Shown here: positions 1 to 8,581 of the stretch, in pieces
How the letters are laid out: each line of letters starts with the position of its first letter
Position numbering within the stretch: position 1 is the first letter of the stretch
Program-made: the position numbers and the translations under genes
Notes under the pieces: model-generated
What the model was told of the DNA's origin: nothing
Database searches by the model: none
Seen by the model: the letters and a program-made list of their open reading frames with translations, nothing else
DNA from: Nocardioides sp. Root682
GTDB lineage: Bacteria > Actinomycetota > Actinomycetes > Propionibacteriales > Nocardioidaceae
Direction: 5' to 3'
Length of the DNA stretch: 64,000 nucleotides
NCBI RefSeq assembly: GCF_001427795.1
Contig: NZ_LMHJ01000003.1
Span: 302,204-366,203 of the forward strand

Positions 1-174
1 GGCCCAGTCCAGCCGGTCGGCCTGGGTGGCCCAGAAGCCTTCACGGTCGGCCTTCGCGGCGTCGTACGCGTCTGCCTTGACGTTCGCGTTCGCGGCGAGG
101 TCGGCCGGGGGCTGGAAACGGCGCTCCTCCCGCGACAAGTTGGCGAGGGTCGTGGCGGCGTCTGCCATAGTCAT
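1..174 (-). CDS. acsA: Acetyl-CoA synthetase, N-terminal fragment (gene runs off the left edge)
   Basis: Reading leftward from ATG at 174 (or a second in-frame ATG at 168) the protein begins MTMADAATTLANLSREERRF and continues through DREGFWATQADRLDWA at the edge. This is the ACAS_N region that opens AMP-forming acetyl-CoA synthetases, which convert acetate, ATP and CoA to acetyl-CoA in the cytosol. Only about 58 residues are in the window, so the catalytic core cannot be checked. The start lies 2 nt from the palindrome at 177-189. With a -10-like TATCAT at 186-181 the ATG at 174 could itself be the first transcribed base. Placement under the cluster operator suggests it recovers acetate or a similar acid from the pathway. 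A propionyl-CoA synthetase relative is the main alternative. Confidence 0.75.
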   Translation of the reverse strand, partial: MTMADAATTLANLSREERRFQPPADLAANANVKADAYDAAKADREGFWATQADRLDWA

Positions 175-176
175 GG

Positions 177-189
177 CGATATGATATCG
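177..189. promoter_or_regulatory. Palindromic operator CGATATGATATCG, copy 1
   Basis: Perfect 6-bp inverted repeat around one central base, between the divergent acs (ATG 174) and livF-like (GTG 210) genes. On both strands it contains a -10-like hexamer (TATGAT rightward, TATCAT leftward). It is identical to the copies at 6849, 11798, 30733, 37905 and 48103. I infer it is a binding site of the GntR/FCD regulator encoded at 43024-43683. Confidence 0.75.
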
Positions 190-209
190 CACGTGTTACG
201 GTATCGAAT

Positions 210-956
210 GTGACGAAGCGCATACCCACTGAACGGGCGACCGTTGCGGCATCCGGGCCGGTACTTGCAGCGCGTGAGTTGAGCGCTGGGTATGGAGACC
301 TGGCCGCCGTGCGAAGCCTGTCATTCGAGGTGCACCCGGGTGAAGTAGTTGCGTTGTTCGGCGCCAATGGCGCTGGCAAGACAACAACGCTGCTGGCCAT
401 GTCCGGTGTGTTGCCACGGATGGGCGGCCATGTCGAGTGGCGTGGTTCGCGACGGGCCCGCCCTTTGCACAAGATGGCTCGCGAGGGATTGGGCCTAGTG
501 CCCGGTGCCCCGACTGTCATAACCCGTCTTTCGACGCGCGACAACCTCCGACTGGGACGAGGCGGCGTGAGTGCTGCTGTTGCCTACTTCCCCGAGTTGG
601 AGGGTTTGCTCGATCGCCGCGCCGGGCTGCTCTCTGGGGGGGAGCAGCAGATGCTAGCCATGGCTCGGGCCCTGGCTGCAAAGCCGACTGTGATCCTCGT
701 TGACGAGGTATCGCTTGGACTGGCGCCACTGATTGTCGAGCGCCTTCTGGGCGCGCTTCGAGCAGCAGCGGACCAGGAGGGCCTCGCAGTCATCCTGGTC
801 GAGCAGCAAGCACGACGTGCGCTCGCAGTCTCAGATCGCTGGCATTTGTTGGTCAACGGCGTCATCACGCACAGCGGGACCAGGGCCGACGGGCACCTGC
901 TCGAGGCTGCCTACCGCGCCGGTCTCGACGCGAAACCGTCTGAGCAGTCCGCCTAA
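210..956 (+). CDS. Liv-type ABC transporter ATPase (LivF-like)
   Basis: A 248-aa cytoplasmic ATPase of the branched-chain amino acid/hydrophobic acid importer family. It shows Walker A GANGAGKTT near residue 51, the signature LLSGGEQQ near 141 and a Walker B-type DEVSLGL. GTG at 210 is used because the ATG at 208 is followed directly by a stop. The gene starts 20 nt after the operator at 177-189 and precedes a fused permease/ATPase gene and a binding protein, so it supplies the second ATPase of one importer. The substrate cannot be read from the sequence. Regulon membership suggests a pathway substrate or intermediate rather than an amino acid. Confidence 0.85.
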   Translation: MTKRIPTERATVAASGPVLAARELSAGYGDLAAVRSLSFEVHPGEVVALFGANGAGKTTTLLAMSGVLPRMGGHVEWRGSRRARPLHKMAREGLGLVPGAPTVITRLSTRDNLRLGRGGVSAAVAYFPELEGLLDRRAGLLSGGEQQMLAMARALAAKPTVILVDEVSLGLAPLIVERLLGALRAAADQEGLAVILVEQQARRALAVSDRWHLLVNGVITHSGTRADGHLLEAAYRAGLDAKPSEQSA

Positions 957-1009
957 CCCACGTCCATCTACTTGCTGGCTCGGCAGCGACGAACAGAAAG
1001 CGCTCACGC

Positions 1010-3700
1010 ATGGAGATCCTGCGGTTCGCCCTCCTGGGCATCGGTACCGGCGCCGTGTACGCGATCCTCGCCCAAGGACTTGTACTGGTCTACCGCGGCT
1101 CTGGGGTGATCAATTTCGCCCAAGGTGCCTTCGCAATGGTCGGCGCTTACGTCTACTTCGAGCTTGTCGTTGAGCGTGGGGCGTCGAAGGGCGTGGGTCT
1201 GGTTGGTGCACTCGTGGCGTGCGCGGTAATCGGTGCAGCGACTCACTGGCTGGTTGTAAAGCCACTTCAACGATCTTCGGCTGTCGCGAGGGTGACGGCC
1301 ACGTTGGGCGTGACATTGGTTCTACAGTCGCTTGCCTTCCTCCGCTTCGGACACAATCCGCGGGCCTTGCCCTCACTCCTCCCGACTGAGCCGGTCACTG
1401 TCTTCTCTGAGGAGTTGACGATCGCAGCAGACCGCCTCGTCATGCTTGCGATCGGGCTCGTCGTGACTGTGGGCCTGGCTATCCTGTACCGGTACTCGCG
1501 GTTCGGGATCACCACTACAGCGGTCGCGGAAAATCTCACAGTTTCCTCAAGTTTGGGTCACTCCCCAGATCTCATCTCTACTGTCAACTGGGCGCTCGGC
1601 TCGGCGCTCGCTGGCCTCGGTGGCGTACTGATCGCGCCCATCGTCTTCTTGGATCCGATTGGCCTTGTGCTCCTGGTGGTGCCGGCGCTCGCTGCTGGCT
1701 TGCTTGGCCAGTTCTCGTCGTTCCCGATCACCTTCGTCATGGCACTCGCCATCGGAGTCGTGTCCTCCGAGGTCGCTCGCTTCGCGCCCGCACCTGGGTG
1801 GGCGAACGCTGCGCCATTCATTGCCGTCGTCGTTGTCCTCGTCATCCGCGGTCAAGTGATCCCACTGCGGAGCTTCGTTCTCGACCGGCAGCCATCGATT
1901 GGCGACGGCCGGATCAATCCCTTCGTGCTAGCGGCGGCGGCGGCAGCCGCCGTCGCGGCGATCTTCGGATTGGACGTGACCTGGGAACCCTTCATCACCG
2001 CAAGCTTCGCTGTGGCGATCATCTGCATTTCCGTCGTCGTGATCACCGGCTACGCCGGCCAACTCTCGCTCGCCCAATCCGTCCTGGCCGGAGTCGGCGC
2101 ATTGGCCGCAGCCAAGATTGCAGGCGGTTCCGGGTCTCTCATTCTCGCCATCGCGGTCGGCGGAGGGGCTGCGGCTGCAGCTGGCCTCCTCATCGGGCTG
2201 CCATCGTTGCGGACACGAGGAGTCACGTTGGCAATCGCAACGCTCGGGCTCAGCGCCTCACTGTCGTCAGTCATTCTCCGCAACTTCGACTACAACGGCG
2301 GCGCACAAGGCATCCGACTGAAACCTCTCACCCTCGTAGGCTGGGAGATCGACCCCCTCTTCTTCGGCGACCGATACTCCCTCGTCGTGCTGACGGCTCT
2401 CATCCTGATCGGCGTCGCCGTCGCCAACCTTCGACGTGGACCCACGGGGCGGCAGCTGCTCGCGATGAGATCAAACGAGCGGGCCGCAGCGGCCCTGGGG
2501 GTGCCTGCCCCCGCACTCAAGGCCTACGCCTTCTGTCTCTCCGCAGCTATCGCCGGCATCGGCGGAACGCTCTTCGCCTTCATGCAACCCTCGGTGCTCG
2601 TCGGGGTCACTCCGCAGTTCGGGGTCTTTGCCGGCATCCTCATCGTTTGCGTCACCGTTGTCGGCGGCGTAGGACGCGTCGGCGGAGCCGTGGTGGGCTC
2701 GACTCTGATCGTCGGCGGCGTCGTCAGCAAGGTCCTCTCCGGCTGGGGACAGATAGCCGATTTCCTACCCCTCGTGGGCGGACTGACCTTGCTGCTCGTC
2801 CTGGTCTTCCAACCGGACGGCGCCTACGCCAGCACCTGTCAGGCGGTCGCACGCGCATGGGCCATCCTGCGCAGAACCGGAAGCAAGCCCGGCCGCGTCA
2901 ACCAAAAGCGCAACTACGCCGTCCGCCCGCCCGACGGCCGCTCGCCAAGCCCGCTGGAGGTCCGAAACCTCAGCGTCTCCTTCGGCGGGGTCCATGCCGT
3001 CCGCGACGTCTCCCTCGTTGTTCAACCAGGAGAGATCCACGGCCTTATCGGCCCCAACGGAGCTGGCAAGACGACGTTCATCGACGCCGTCACTGGGTTC
3101 GTGAAGCCAACCGCTGGAGCGGTCACCCTTGGCGGAGTGAAGATCACCGACTGGTCAGCCCGGCGACGCGCGAACCACGGACTGTCGCGCAGCTTCCAGT
3201 CTCTAGAACTCTTTGACGACCTCACCGTTCTGGAAAACCTAGCCGTCGCCAGCGAGCGGCCCAGCCCCGTGCGGTGGATTCTGGACCTGTTACTGCCAAA
3301 GAAGTTGGTCCTCTCAACGGTGGCCGATCAGGCCATCAAAGAGTTTGAACTCCTCGGCATCATCGACCGCAAGCCCACTGAAATCTCCTTCGGTCGCCGC
3401 AAGACCGTGGCCATCGCGCGCGCCATGGCCCTATCGCCCACAGCGATCTTGCTCGATGAGCCCGCTGCCGGGCTCGACGACCACGAAGCGGGAGAACTGG
3501 CTGCCCTCATCACGCGACTGGCGCGCGAATGGGGCGTCGGCGTGCTTCTCGTCGAGCACAAGGTCGACATGATCATGTCGATCAGCGACACCGTGACAGT
3601 CCTTCAACACGGAGCCGTCATCGCATCAGGCTCGCCGGACGAGATCGTGCGCGATGAGGCCGTGATCGACGCATACCTCGGCGACCAGGCACTCGTCTGA
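1010..3700 (+). CDS. Fused LivH-LivM-LivG: two permease domains plus ATPase in one polypeptide
   Basis: An 896-aa protein combining three subunits that are usually separate. Residues 1-290 resemble LivH (VYAILAQGLVLVYRGSGVINFAQGA), about 300-610 resemble LivM (ITGYAGQLSLAQSVLAGVGA; QPSVLVGVTPQFGVFAG), and about 645-896 are a LivG-type ATPase with Walker A GPNGAGKTT near 681 and Walker B LLDEPAAGLD. The ABC signature is degenerate (SFGRR where LSGGQ or LSYGQ is expected). It is membrane-embedded with a cytoplasmic C-terminal domain. LivM-LivG fusions are familiar in actinobacteria; a triple fusion is less so. No stop interrupts the linkers at about 290-300 or 610-645. It is flanked by the LivF-like ATPase and the binding protein, so two genes plus a lipoprotein make the whole importer. 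Confidence 0.85.
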   Translation: MEILRFALLGIGTGAVYAILAQGLVLVYRGSGVINFAQGAFAMVGAYVYFELVVERGASKGVGLVGALVACAVIGAATHWLVVKPLQRSSAVARVTATLGVTLVLQSLAFLRFGHNPRALPSLLPTEPVTVFSEELTIAADRLVMLAIGLVVTVGLAILYRYSRFGITTTAVAENLTVSSSLGHSPDLISTVNWALGSALAGLGGVLIAPIVFLDPIGLVLLVVPALAAGLLGQFSSFPITFVMALAIGVVSSEVARFAPAPGWANAAPFIAVVVVLVIRGQVIPLRSFVLDRQPSIGDGRINPFVLAAAAAAAVAAIFGLDVTWEPFITASFAVAIICISVVVITGYAGQLSLAQSVLAGVGALAAAKIAGGSGSLILAIAVGGGAAAAAGLLIGLPSLRTRGVTLAIATLGLSASLSSVILRNFDYNGGAQGIRLKPLTLVGWEIDPLFFGDRYSLVVLTALILIGVAVANLRRGPTGRQLLAMRSNERAAAALGVPAPALKAYAFCLSAAIAGIGGTLFAFMQPSVLVGVTPQFGVFAGILIVCVTVVGGVGRVGGAVVGSTLIVGGVVSKVLSGWGQIADFLPLVGGLTLLLVLVFQPDGAYASTCQAVARAWAILRRTGSKPGRVNQKRNYAVRPPDGRSPSPLEVRNLSVSFGGVHAVRDVSLVVQPGEIHGLIGPNGAGKTTFIDAVTGFVKPTAGAVTLGGVKITDWSARRRANHGLSRSFQSLELFDDLTVLENLAVASERPSPVRWILDLLLPKKLVLSTVADQAIKEFELLGIIDRKPTEISFGRRKTVAIARAMALSPTAILLDEPAAGLDDHEAGELAALITRLAREWGVGVLLVEHKVDMIMSISDTVTVLQHGAVIASGSPDEIVRDEAVIDAYLGDQALV

Positions 3701-3814
3701 CGCGCCCGTTTGAGGGCATGCACAACCGCCCTCTGGCACGGCCCAACAAGTCTGCCCCGTGACCCGAAGGGGTCGAACGGGCGCAGTGTCAATCACCAAA
3801 CGAAGGCGGAACAA

Positions 3815-5038
3815 GTGGCAAACCGACACATTCCCAGAGTGGCACTCGCAGCCACGCTCGCGACGGCCATGCTCGTGGCCGGGTGCAGCAGCGACGACTC
3901 AGACGGCGCACCGAACGGCGACACCATCGTTCTCGGCACCGCTATCCCCCTGACAAGCGACAGCCTTACCCAGCCACAGCTCAAGGCAGCACTTGAGGCG
4001 TCCGTGAAGGCAGTCAACGCAGACGGCGGAATCGCCGGCAAGCAGGTGGAGCTGAAGGTCTGCGACACGCAATACTCGGTCAACCAGGAGCTGGGCTGCA
4101 CCCGTGAACTGGTGTCGGCAAAGGTCAGTGCAATCGTGACCCCGACCATCATCGCCGACCAGTCTGGCGCCGAGTACGAGTTGACCTCGCGGGCAGGTAT
4201 CCCCGTGGTCGGCACCGGGGGCCTCACCCCAGCAGACTTCAACACCGAGGGCGTGTTCCCGATCGGTCCGGGCATCCCCGGGTGGGTCGAAGGCGCGATT
4301 GAGCATCTGCTCTCGACCGGGTCCAAGAAGATTGCACTCGTTGCCACCGCCGGGGAGGCGGGCTCGGAGTTCGCACAGTCTCTCGCGGTCGAGGCGCTCA
4401 AGAAGGCAGGGGTAAAGCCGGTTGCAACCGTCCGGCAGGACACCGACGCCGACCCGACGTTCGCTGCTGCGGCAGCTGAAGCGACCGCCGATGGCGTCGA
4501 TGGCATCTTCCTTGCTACCTCGCCAGCGCTGACTCCCAAGGCGGTCCTCGCCTTGCGCCAGGGCGGCTACGACGGCGCCATTTCGTCGATCACAGTCACG
4601 TTCGGACCGGCCATTCTGGAAGCCCTCGGCAAGAACGCAGAGGGTCTCCTGCTGACCAGTCAGGGTGCCCTCATCGCCGATGAGGAGAACGCCGAGATCA
4701 AGGCCATGCTCGCGGCGATGGACAAGTACGCACCGGACGCTGAGATTGACGAGTTGACCGTTTGGGCCTGGTCCACCATCCAGCTGTTGAAGAACGTCAT
4801 GGAAGACAGCGACGACACGTCCTCGGCGGCAATCATGGAGGCCTTCAAGTCCCTTACCTCTGTTGAAGTCGGCTCCATCGGTCCCTTCGGCCAGCCCAAG
4901 AGCCCGCCGTACGTGGAGTCGTTCCCCCGGATTTACAACCCGACGGTCTTCAATGGCGTCGTCAAGGACGGCATCACTGTCCCAGACGGTCGCGGAGCGG
5001 TGAACCCGTTCGAAGAGCTGGCTGCCTACTCCAACTGA
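3815..5038 (+). CDS. Liv-type periplasmic-binding lipoprotein (ABC substrate-binding protein)
   Basis: A 407-aa LivK/Peripla_BP_6-type substrate-binding protein. GTG at 3815 is chosen because AAGGCGGA (3803-3810) sits 4 nt upstream and the product then opens with a proper signal peptide, R-rich start, hydrophobic core and lipobox LVAGC (Cys24). A longer reading from 3710 would add an unlikely leader. The mature protein has the expected ligand-fold segments (IVLGTAIPLTSD; GIAGKQVELKVCDTQ; GIPVVGTGGLTP). It would be anchored outside the membrane and feed the fused permease. It is the last gene of the importer operon; the CoA ligase follows after 126 bp. Confidence 0.85.
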   Translation: MANRHIPRVALAATLATAMLVAGCSSDDSDGAPNGDTIVLGTAIPLTSDSLTQPQLKAALEASVKAVNADGGIAGKQVELKVCDTQYSVNQELGCTRELVSAKVSAIVTPTIIADQSGAEYELTSRAGIPVVGTGGLTPADFNTEGVFPIGPGIPGWVEGAIEHLLSTGSKKIALVATAGEAGSEFAQSLAVEALKKAGVKPVATVRQDTDADPTFAAAAAEATADGVDGIFLATSPALTPKAVLALRQGGYDGAISSITVTFGPAILEALGKNAEGLLLTSQGALIADEENAEIKAMLAAMDKYAPDAEIDELTVWAWSTIQLLKNVMEDSDDTSSAAIMEAFKSLTSVEVGSIGPFGQPKSPPYVESFPRIYNPTVFNGVVKDGITVPDGRGAVNPFEELAAYSN

Positions 5039-5164
5039 TCAACACCTCGCCCTTGGAGGGAGCGACACTGGTGACCAACCTGCAATGCGACTCCATCGTG
5101 AGTTCCGTGTTGTGGGTTGGTCGCTGGCGTGCCGTGATCGATCGCGGTAACTTTCGTCACATGT

Positions 5165-6802
5165 GTGCCCTATCCCTCTCGGTACCACGCGCCGAGCGAC
5201 GTTGTGCCAACGACTGAACGTTCAGCGGTCCCTTCACTTGACCTCTTGGTTCAGCGCGCCGAGGACACACCGGACCGAACCCTTATCCACGATGTGACCT
5301 CCGAGGTCAGCCTCAGTTACGGCGACGTTGTTCGACTGGCGCGCGAGTATGCGGGCGCTCTGATTGCCATGGGGTGTTCCTCAAGCAACGGGTCTCGCAT
5401 CGCTGCCATGCTGCCTAACGGCGCGGAAGCCTTCGTTGCCCAGACAGGCATGGCATGGGCGGGAGCCATATTTGTCCCCGTGAGCCCGAGCCTCCGTGGG
5501 CAACCATTGACCCATGTGCTCCGCGAGTCGCGCGCTGAGGTCGTTTTGACACTCGCTTCCTGTGTACCCACGCTGGCAGAGATCTGGCACGACCTCGAGC
5601 CCGGGATGCGCGTCGTGGTCATCGACGACGCCGATACGTACAACAGCGACGTGCCAGTCATTCGACGAGAACAGTTTCTCGCCTCGGGACTTCCGGTGAC
5701 CGCGAAGCCCGTCAATCCCGAGGCCACCCGGGCCATTATTTTCACCTCGGGTACGTCTGGACCGCCGAAGCCTGTCGCTTTGTCGTTTGGCGCAATGGAC
5801 AACTACGCGCGACACCTCTTTCCCGACGCTGGCTTTGAATGGTCCGATGACGCTGGGTACTACAGCCCGTGGGGAATGACACACGCGCTCGGATCAATTG
5901 GCATGTCCGTTGCTATTCATCGCGGCCTTCACCTGGTCGTCCGGGACCGGTTCGAGATTGATCACTTCTGGTCAGACGTCAGCAAGCACAACGTGGAGGC
6001 ATGCTTGATCATTAGCGTGAGCCACTTGCTCTGGCAGCAGGAAGAGGTCGACGCCGAGGTCAACAACCCTCTCCGTCTGGTGGGGATGACTCCGCTGATC
6101 CGCGAGTACCCAGATTTTGCCGCACGATTTGGCCTTCGAATCAGCAGCATTTATGGAATGACCGAGATCGGACCTGCGATCACCCACCTCGACCCCGTGT
6201 CAGCGGAATCGGCAGGCAAACCAACAGACGGGTACAACTGCCGCATCGTCGATCCGGACGGCCTCGACGTCCCGGAGGGAACTGTCGGTGAACTCATGGT
6301 TTGCCACGCTGACACTCGACTGCTGATGAGCGGTTACGACGGTTTGCCGGACGCGACAGCGAAGGCCTGGGAGCGCGGGTGGTTTCGCACCGGCGACCGC
6401 TTCGTCGTGAAGGCGGGTCAGTACTGCTTCGTTGACCGCCTCACCGACTCGATCCGCCATCGGGGCCGCAACATTTCGTCGTTCGAAGTCGAGGGCGAGG
6501 CACTTGCCCACCCAGCCGTCGCCGCGTGTGCCTGCGTCGGACACAGGGTCTCGCTGCCCGGTGACGATGACCGGCAGTATGACGAAGATGTTCGGCTCTT
6601 CGTTGTCGCTGCCGCAGCCGAAATGGTGGATCCCGAAGACTTGGTGAAGTACCTGAGTGAGAAGCTTCCCGCGTACATGGTCCCCAAGTACATCGACCTG
6701 GTTGCCGAGATCCCGACGAATGCCAGCGGGCGAAGCCTCAAGGCCGAACTCAGGCTGCGACCGATTACAGAATCCACCTGGACGCGCACCGCCGCCGGCT
6801 AG
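5165..6802 (+). CDS. AMP-forming acyl-CoA ligase (CaiC-like)
   Basis: A 545-aa member of the ANL superfamily, expected to make an acyl-adenylate and then a CoA thioester in the cytosol. Visible motifs are the P-loop-like FTSGTSGPPKP, YGMTEIGP, and GWFRTGDRFVVKAGQYCFVDRLTD with the hinge aspartate. The C-terminal A10 motif reads IPTNASGRSLK, with Arg where PTGK/SGK has the adenylation lysine, so catalysis could be altered or the nearby Lys may substitute. The start is GTG 5165; an in-frame GTG near 5201 is possible. Position after the importer suggests it activates the imported acid. Substrate unknown. Confidence 0.8.
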   Translation: MPYPSRYHAPSDVVPTTERSAVPSLDLLVQRAEDTPDRTLIHDVTSEVSLSYGDVVRLAREYAGALIAMGCSSSNGSRIAAMLPNGAEAFVAQTGMAWAGAIFVPVSPSLRGQPLTHVLRESRAEVVLTLASCVPTLAEIWHDLEPGMRVVVIDDADTYNSDVPVIRREQFLASGLPVTAKPVNPEATRAIIFTSGTSGPPKPVALSFGAMDNYARHLFPDAGFEWSDDAGYYSPWGMTHALGSIGMSVAIHRGLHLVVRDRFEIDHFWSDVSKHNVEACLIISVSHLLWQQEEVDAEVNNPLRLVGMTPLIREYPDFAARFGLRISSIYGMTEIGPAITHLDPVSAESAGKPTDGYNCRIVDPDGLDVPEGTVGELMVCHADTRLLMSGYDGLPDATAKAWERGWFRTGDRFVVKAGQYCFVDRLTDSIRHRGRNISSFEVEGEALAHPAVAACACVGHRVSLPGDDDRQYDEDVRLFVVAAAAEMVDPEDLVKYLSEKLPAYMVPKYIDLVAEIPTNASGRSLKAELRLRPITESTWTRTAAG

Positions 6803-6848
6803 AGGCCGTCGTCGTGGCGCGGACGAGCCTTGACTGGGCTCGACCATG

Positions 6849-6861
6849 CGATATGATATCG
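6849..6861. promoter_or_regulatory. Palindromic operator CGATATGATATCG, copy 2
   Basis: Exact copy of the cluster palindrome, 13 nt upstream of the ATG at 6875 of the SDR/dehydrogenase/hydratase operon. The embedded TATGAT (6852-6857) would place transcription start near 6864, leaving about 11 nt of leader. Confidence 0.75.
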
Positions 6862-6874
6862 GAACTTCCTAGAG

Positions 6875-7687
6875 ATGGGTGATCCGATGGACTTGGGTAT
6901 TGCAGGCAAGGTCGCGTTCGTATCCGGCGGCAGCATGGGGATGGGGCGCGCCACGGCAGAGTTGCTGGCACAGGAAGGGTGCCTGGTGGCGGTAGCCGCA
7001 CTTCCCGCGCATAAGGAATCAATCGACGAGACCGTCGATGCGATTCGCGTCGCTGGAGGCCGCGCCGTAGGCGTGGCCGCAGACCTTACGGTCGAAGAGG
7101 ACGTGAACCGAGCGGTCGCTGAGTGCACGTTTGCCCTCGGCGCGCCCGACATCGCGATCGCGAACGTCGGTGGACCCGGACCCGGAGACTTCGTTGATGT
7201 CGCCAACGAAGACTTCACCGACGCCTTCCAGTCCATGGCCATGAGCATGATCTACCTGGTGCGTGCAGTCCTCCCGCACATGCGCGAGCAGAAGTGGGGC
7301 CGCATCGTGAATCTCAACTCCGGCGCAGCCAAGGAGCCGCCGCCCGAATTGCCGCACATCCTTGCCAACACCGCTCGGGCCGCAGTTGTGCCGCTCAACA
7401 AGACTCTCTCGAACGAGTTCGGCAAGGACGGCATCACCGTCAACACCATCGCGACCGGCTACATCGGAACCCAGCGAATGCAGGCCTACTACGAGCACCT
7501 CGCGGCCGAGCGCGGCGTCACGAAGGAAGAACTCGTCGCAGCGCTGACCGCCAACGTGCCGGTGCGACGCGTCGGCACACCCGAGGAAATGGCCGGAGTG
7601 GTGACCTTCCTCTGCTCGGAGTACGCGGGCTACGTCACTGGTGAGTTCATCGCTGTCGACGGCGGATTCCATCGAAGCGCGTGGTGA
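6875..7687 (+). CDS. Short-chain dehydrogenase/reductase family protein with atypical active site
   Basis: A 270-aa Rossmann-fold protein with nucleotide-binding SGGSMGMG near the N-terminus and C-terminal VTGEFIAVDGG. At the usual catalytic position there is no YxxxK: the segment reads NSGAAKEPPPELPHILANTARAAV, with Ala-Asn-Thr and Arg where Tyr and Lys are expected. The same kind of replacement occurs in a known SDR subfamily annotated as 3-oxoacyl-ACP reductases, so the reaction may differ from classical alcohol/ketone chemistry. Starts are ATG 6875 or ATG 6887; neither has a strong Shine-Dalgarno. First gene of an operon under operator copy 2, followed with stop/start contact by a 3-hydroxyisobutyrate dehydrogenase-like gene. 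Confidence 0.8.
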   Translation: MGDPMDLGIAGKVAFVSGGSMGMGRATAELLAQEGCLVAVAALPAHKESIDETVDAIRVAGGRAVGVAADLTVEEDVNRAVAECTFALGAPDIAIANVGGPGPGDFVDVANEDFTDAFQSMAMSMIYLVRAVLPHMREQKWGRIVNLNSGAAKEPPPELPHILANTARAAVVPLNKTLSNEFGKDGITVNTIATGYIGTQRMQAYYEHLAAERGVTKEELVAALTANVPVRRVGTPEEMAGVVTFLCSEYAGYVTGEFIAVDGGFHRSAW

Positions 7688-7710
7688 CGAATCGAACCGG
7701 TGATGCAGCC

Positions 7711-8571
7711 ATGATCGATCCAGCGACTCCTATCGGAGTTGTAGGGCTAGGTGCGATGGGCGGCGCATTCGCGCGGAATCTCTTGCGAGACGGCTTCTCC
7801 GTCATGGTGTTCGATCTCAATGTTGACGCTGTTGCGCAAGCCGTTGGCGCCGGCGCACGCGCGGCCACCGGGATCGTGGACTTGGCAACCGAATGTTCAG
7901 TCGTTTCAGTCGTGGTGGTCGATGAAGAGCAGGCAGATGGCGTGTTGCTCGGCAGCAATGACGATGGCCTCCTCGCGTCGGCTCAGCCGGGCACGATCGT
8001 CATGGTGCATAGCACTGTCGGACCCCAGGCAATGGCGCGGTACCTGCACGAGGCCGAAGCCAATGGCATTGACCTACTGGACGTGCCCATGGTCGGTGGC
8101 CCATCGGCAGCTCGCGATGGGACGCTCGTCTTGCTTGTCGCTGGCGACAGGGTCGCCGTCAACGAGGTCCGTCCCGTACTGGACTGCCTTTCGCGCGAGT
8201 TCGTCACCTTCAGGCAGGTCGGACAGGCGCAGGTCGTCAAGCTTGCTAGCAACATGATCCTCGCGATCAACCTCCAGGCGGTGCGGGAAGCAACAGCCCT
8301 CGCGGAGCAGTCCGGCGTCGCGCCAGACGAACTCCTTGAGGTCCTTGCGAAGGGCTCAGGCGACAGTTGGGTTCTGCGGAACTGGCGGGCGCTGGGGACT
8401 GCTGCCGCCAACTACAGCGGCGGCGTCCATGCGGCCGCTCGTCTCACCGTCAAGGACCTCAACCTTGCCATGCGCGAAGCCAAAGACGGCGGCGAAAGCC
8501 TGCCACTCACCGCACTTGCTGCAGCCGAATGTGCCGAGGCCTACGCCGCAGCAGCCCGAACCAAGGTCTGA
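7711..8571 (+). CDS. 3-hydroxyisobutyrate dehydrogenase-family beta-hydroxyacid dehydrogenase
   Basis: A NAD(P)-dependent enzyme of about 286 aa with GVVGLGAMGG for the dinucleotide, substrate motif DVPMVGGPSAARDGTL and catalytic lysine region VVKLASNM. The family oxidises 3-hydroxyisobutyrate, tartronate semialdehyde and related beta-hydroxyacids. ATG 7711 leaves a natural short lead-in to the Rossmann motif. An in-frame GTG at 7684 overlaps the previous stop as GTGA and would allow coupled translation. A second family member is encoded at 48130-48981. Two such enzymes plus an enoyl-CoA hydratase fit catabolism of a branched C4 acid, an inference from context only. Confidence 0.8.
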   Translation: MIDPATPIGVVGLGAMGGAFARNLLRDGFSVMVFDLNVDAVAQAVGAGARAATGIVDLATECSVVSVVVVDEEQADGVLLGSNDDGLLASAQPGTIVMVHSTVGPQAMARYLHEAEANGIDLLDVPMVGGPSAARDGTLVLLVAGDRVAVNEVRPVLDCLSREFVTFRQVGQAQVVKLASNMILAINLQAVREATALAEQSGVAPDELLEVLAKGSGDSWVLRNWRALGTAAANYSGGVHAAARLTVKDLNLAMREAKDGGESLPLTALAAAECAEAYAAAARTKV

Positions 8572-8581
8572 GGGAGTTCCG

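Noticed and set aside
1798..3216. A 472-codon + strand frame inside the fused permease gene
   Set aside because: It is a shifted frame of the LivH-LivM-LivG gene, with Arg/Pro-rich composition and no recognisable domain; the real frame has clear permease and ATPase motifs.
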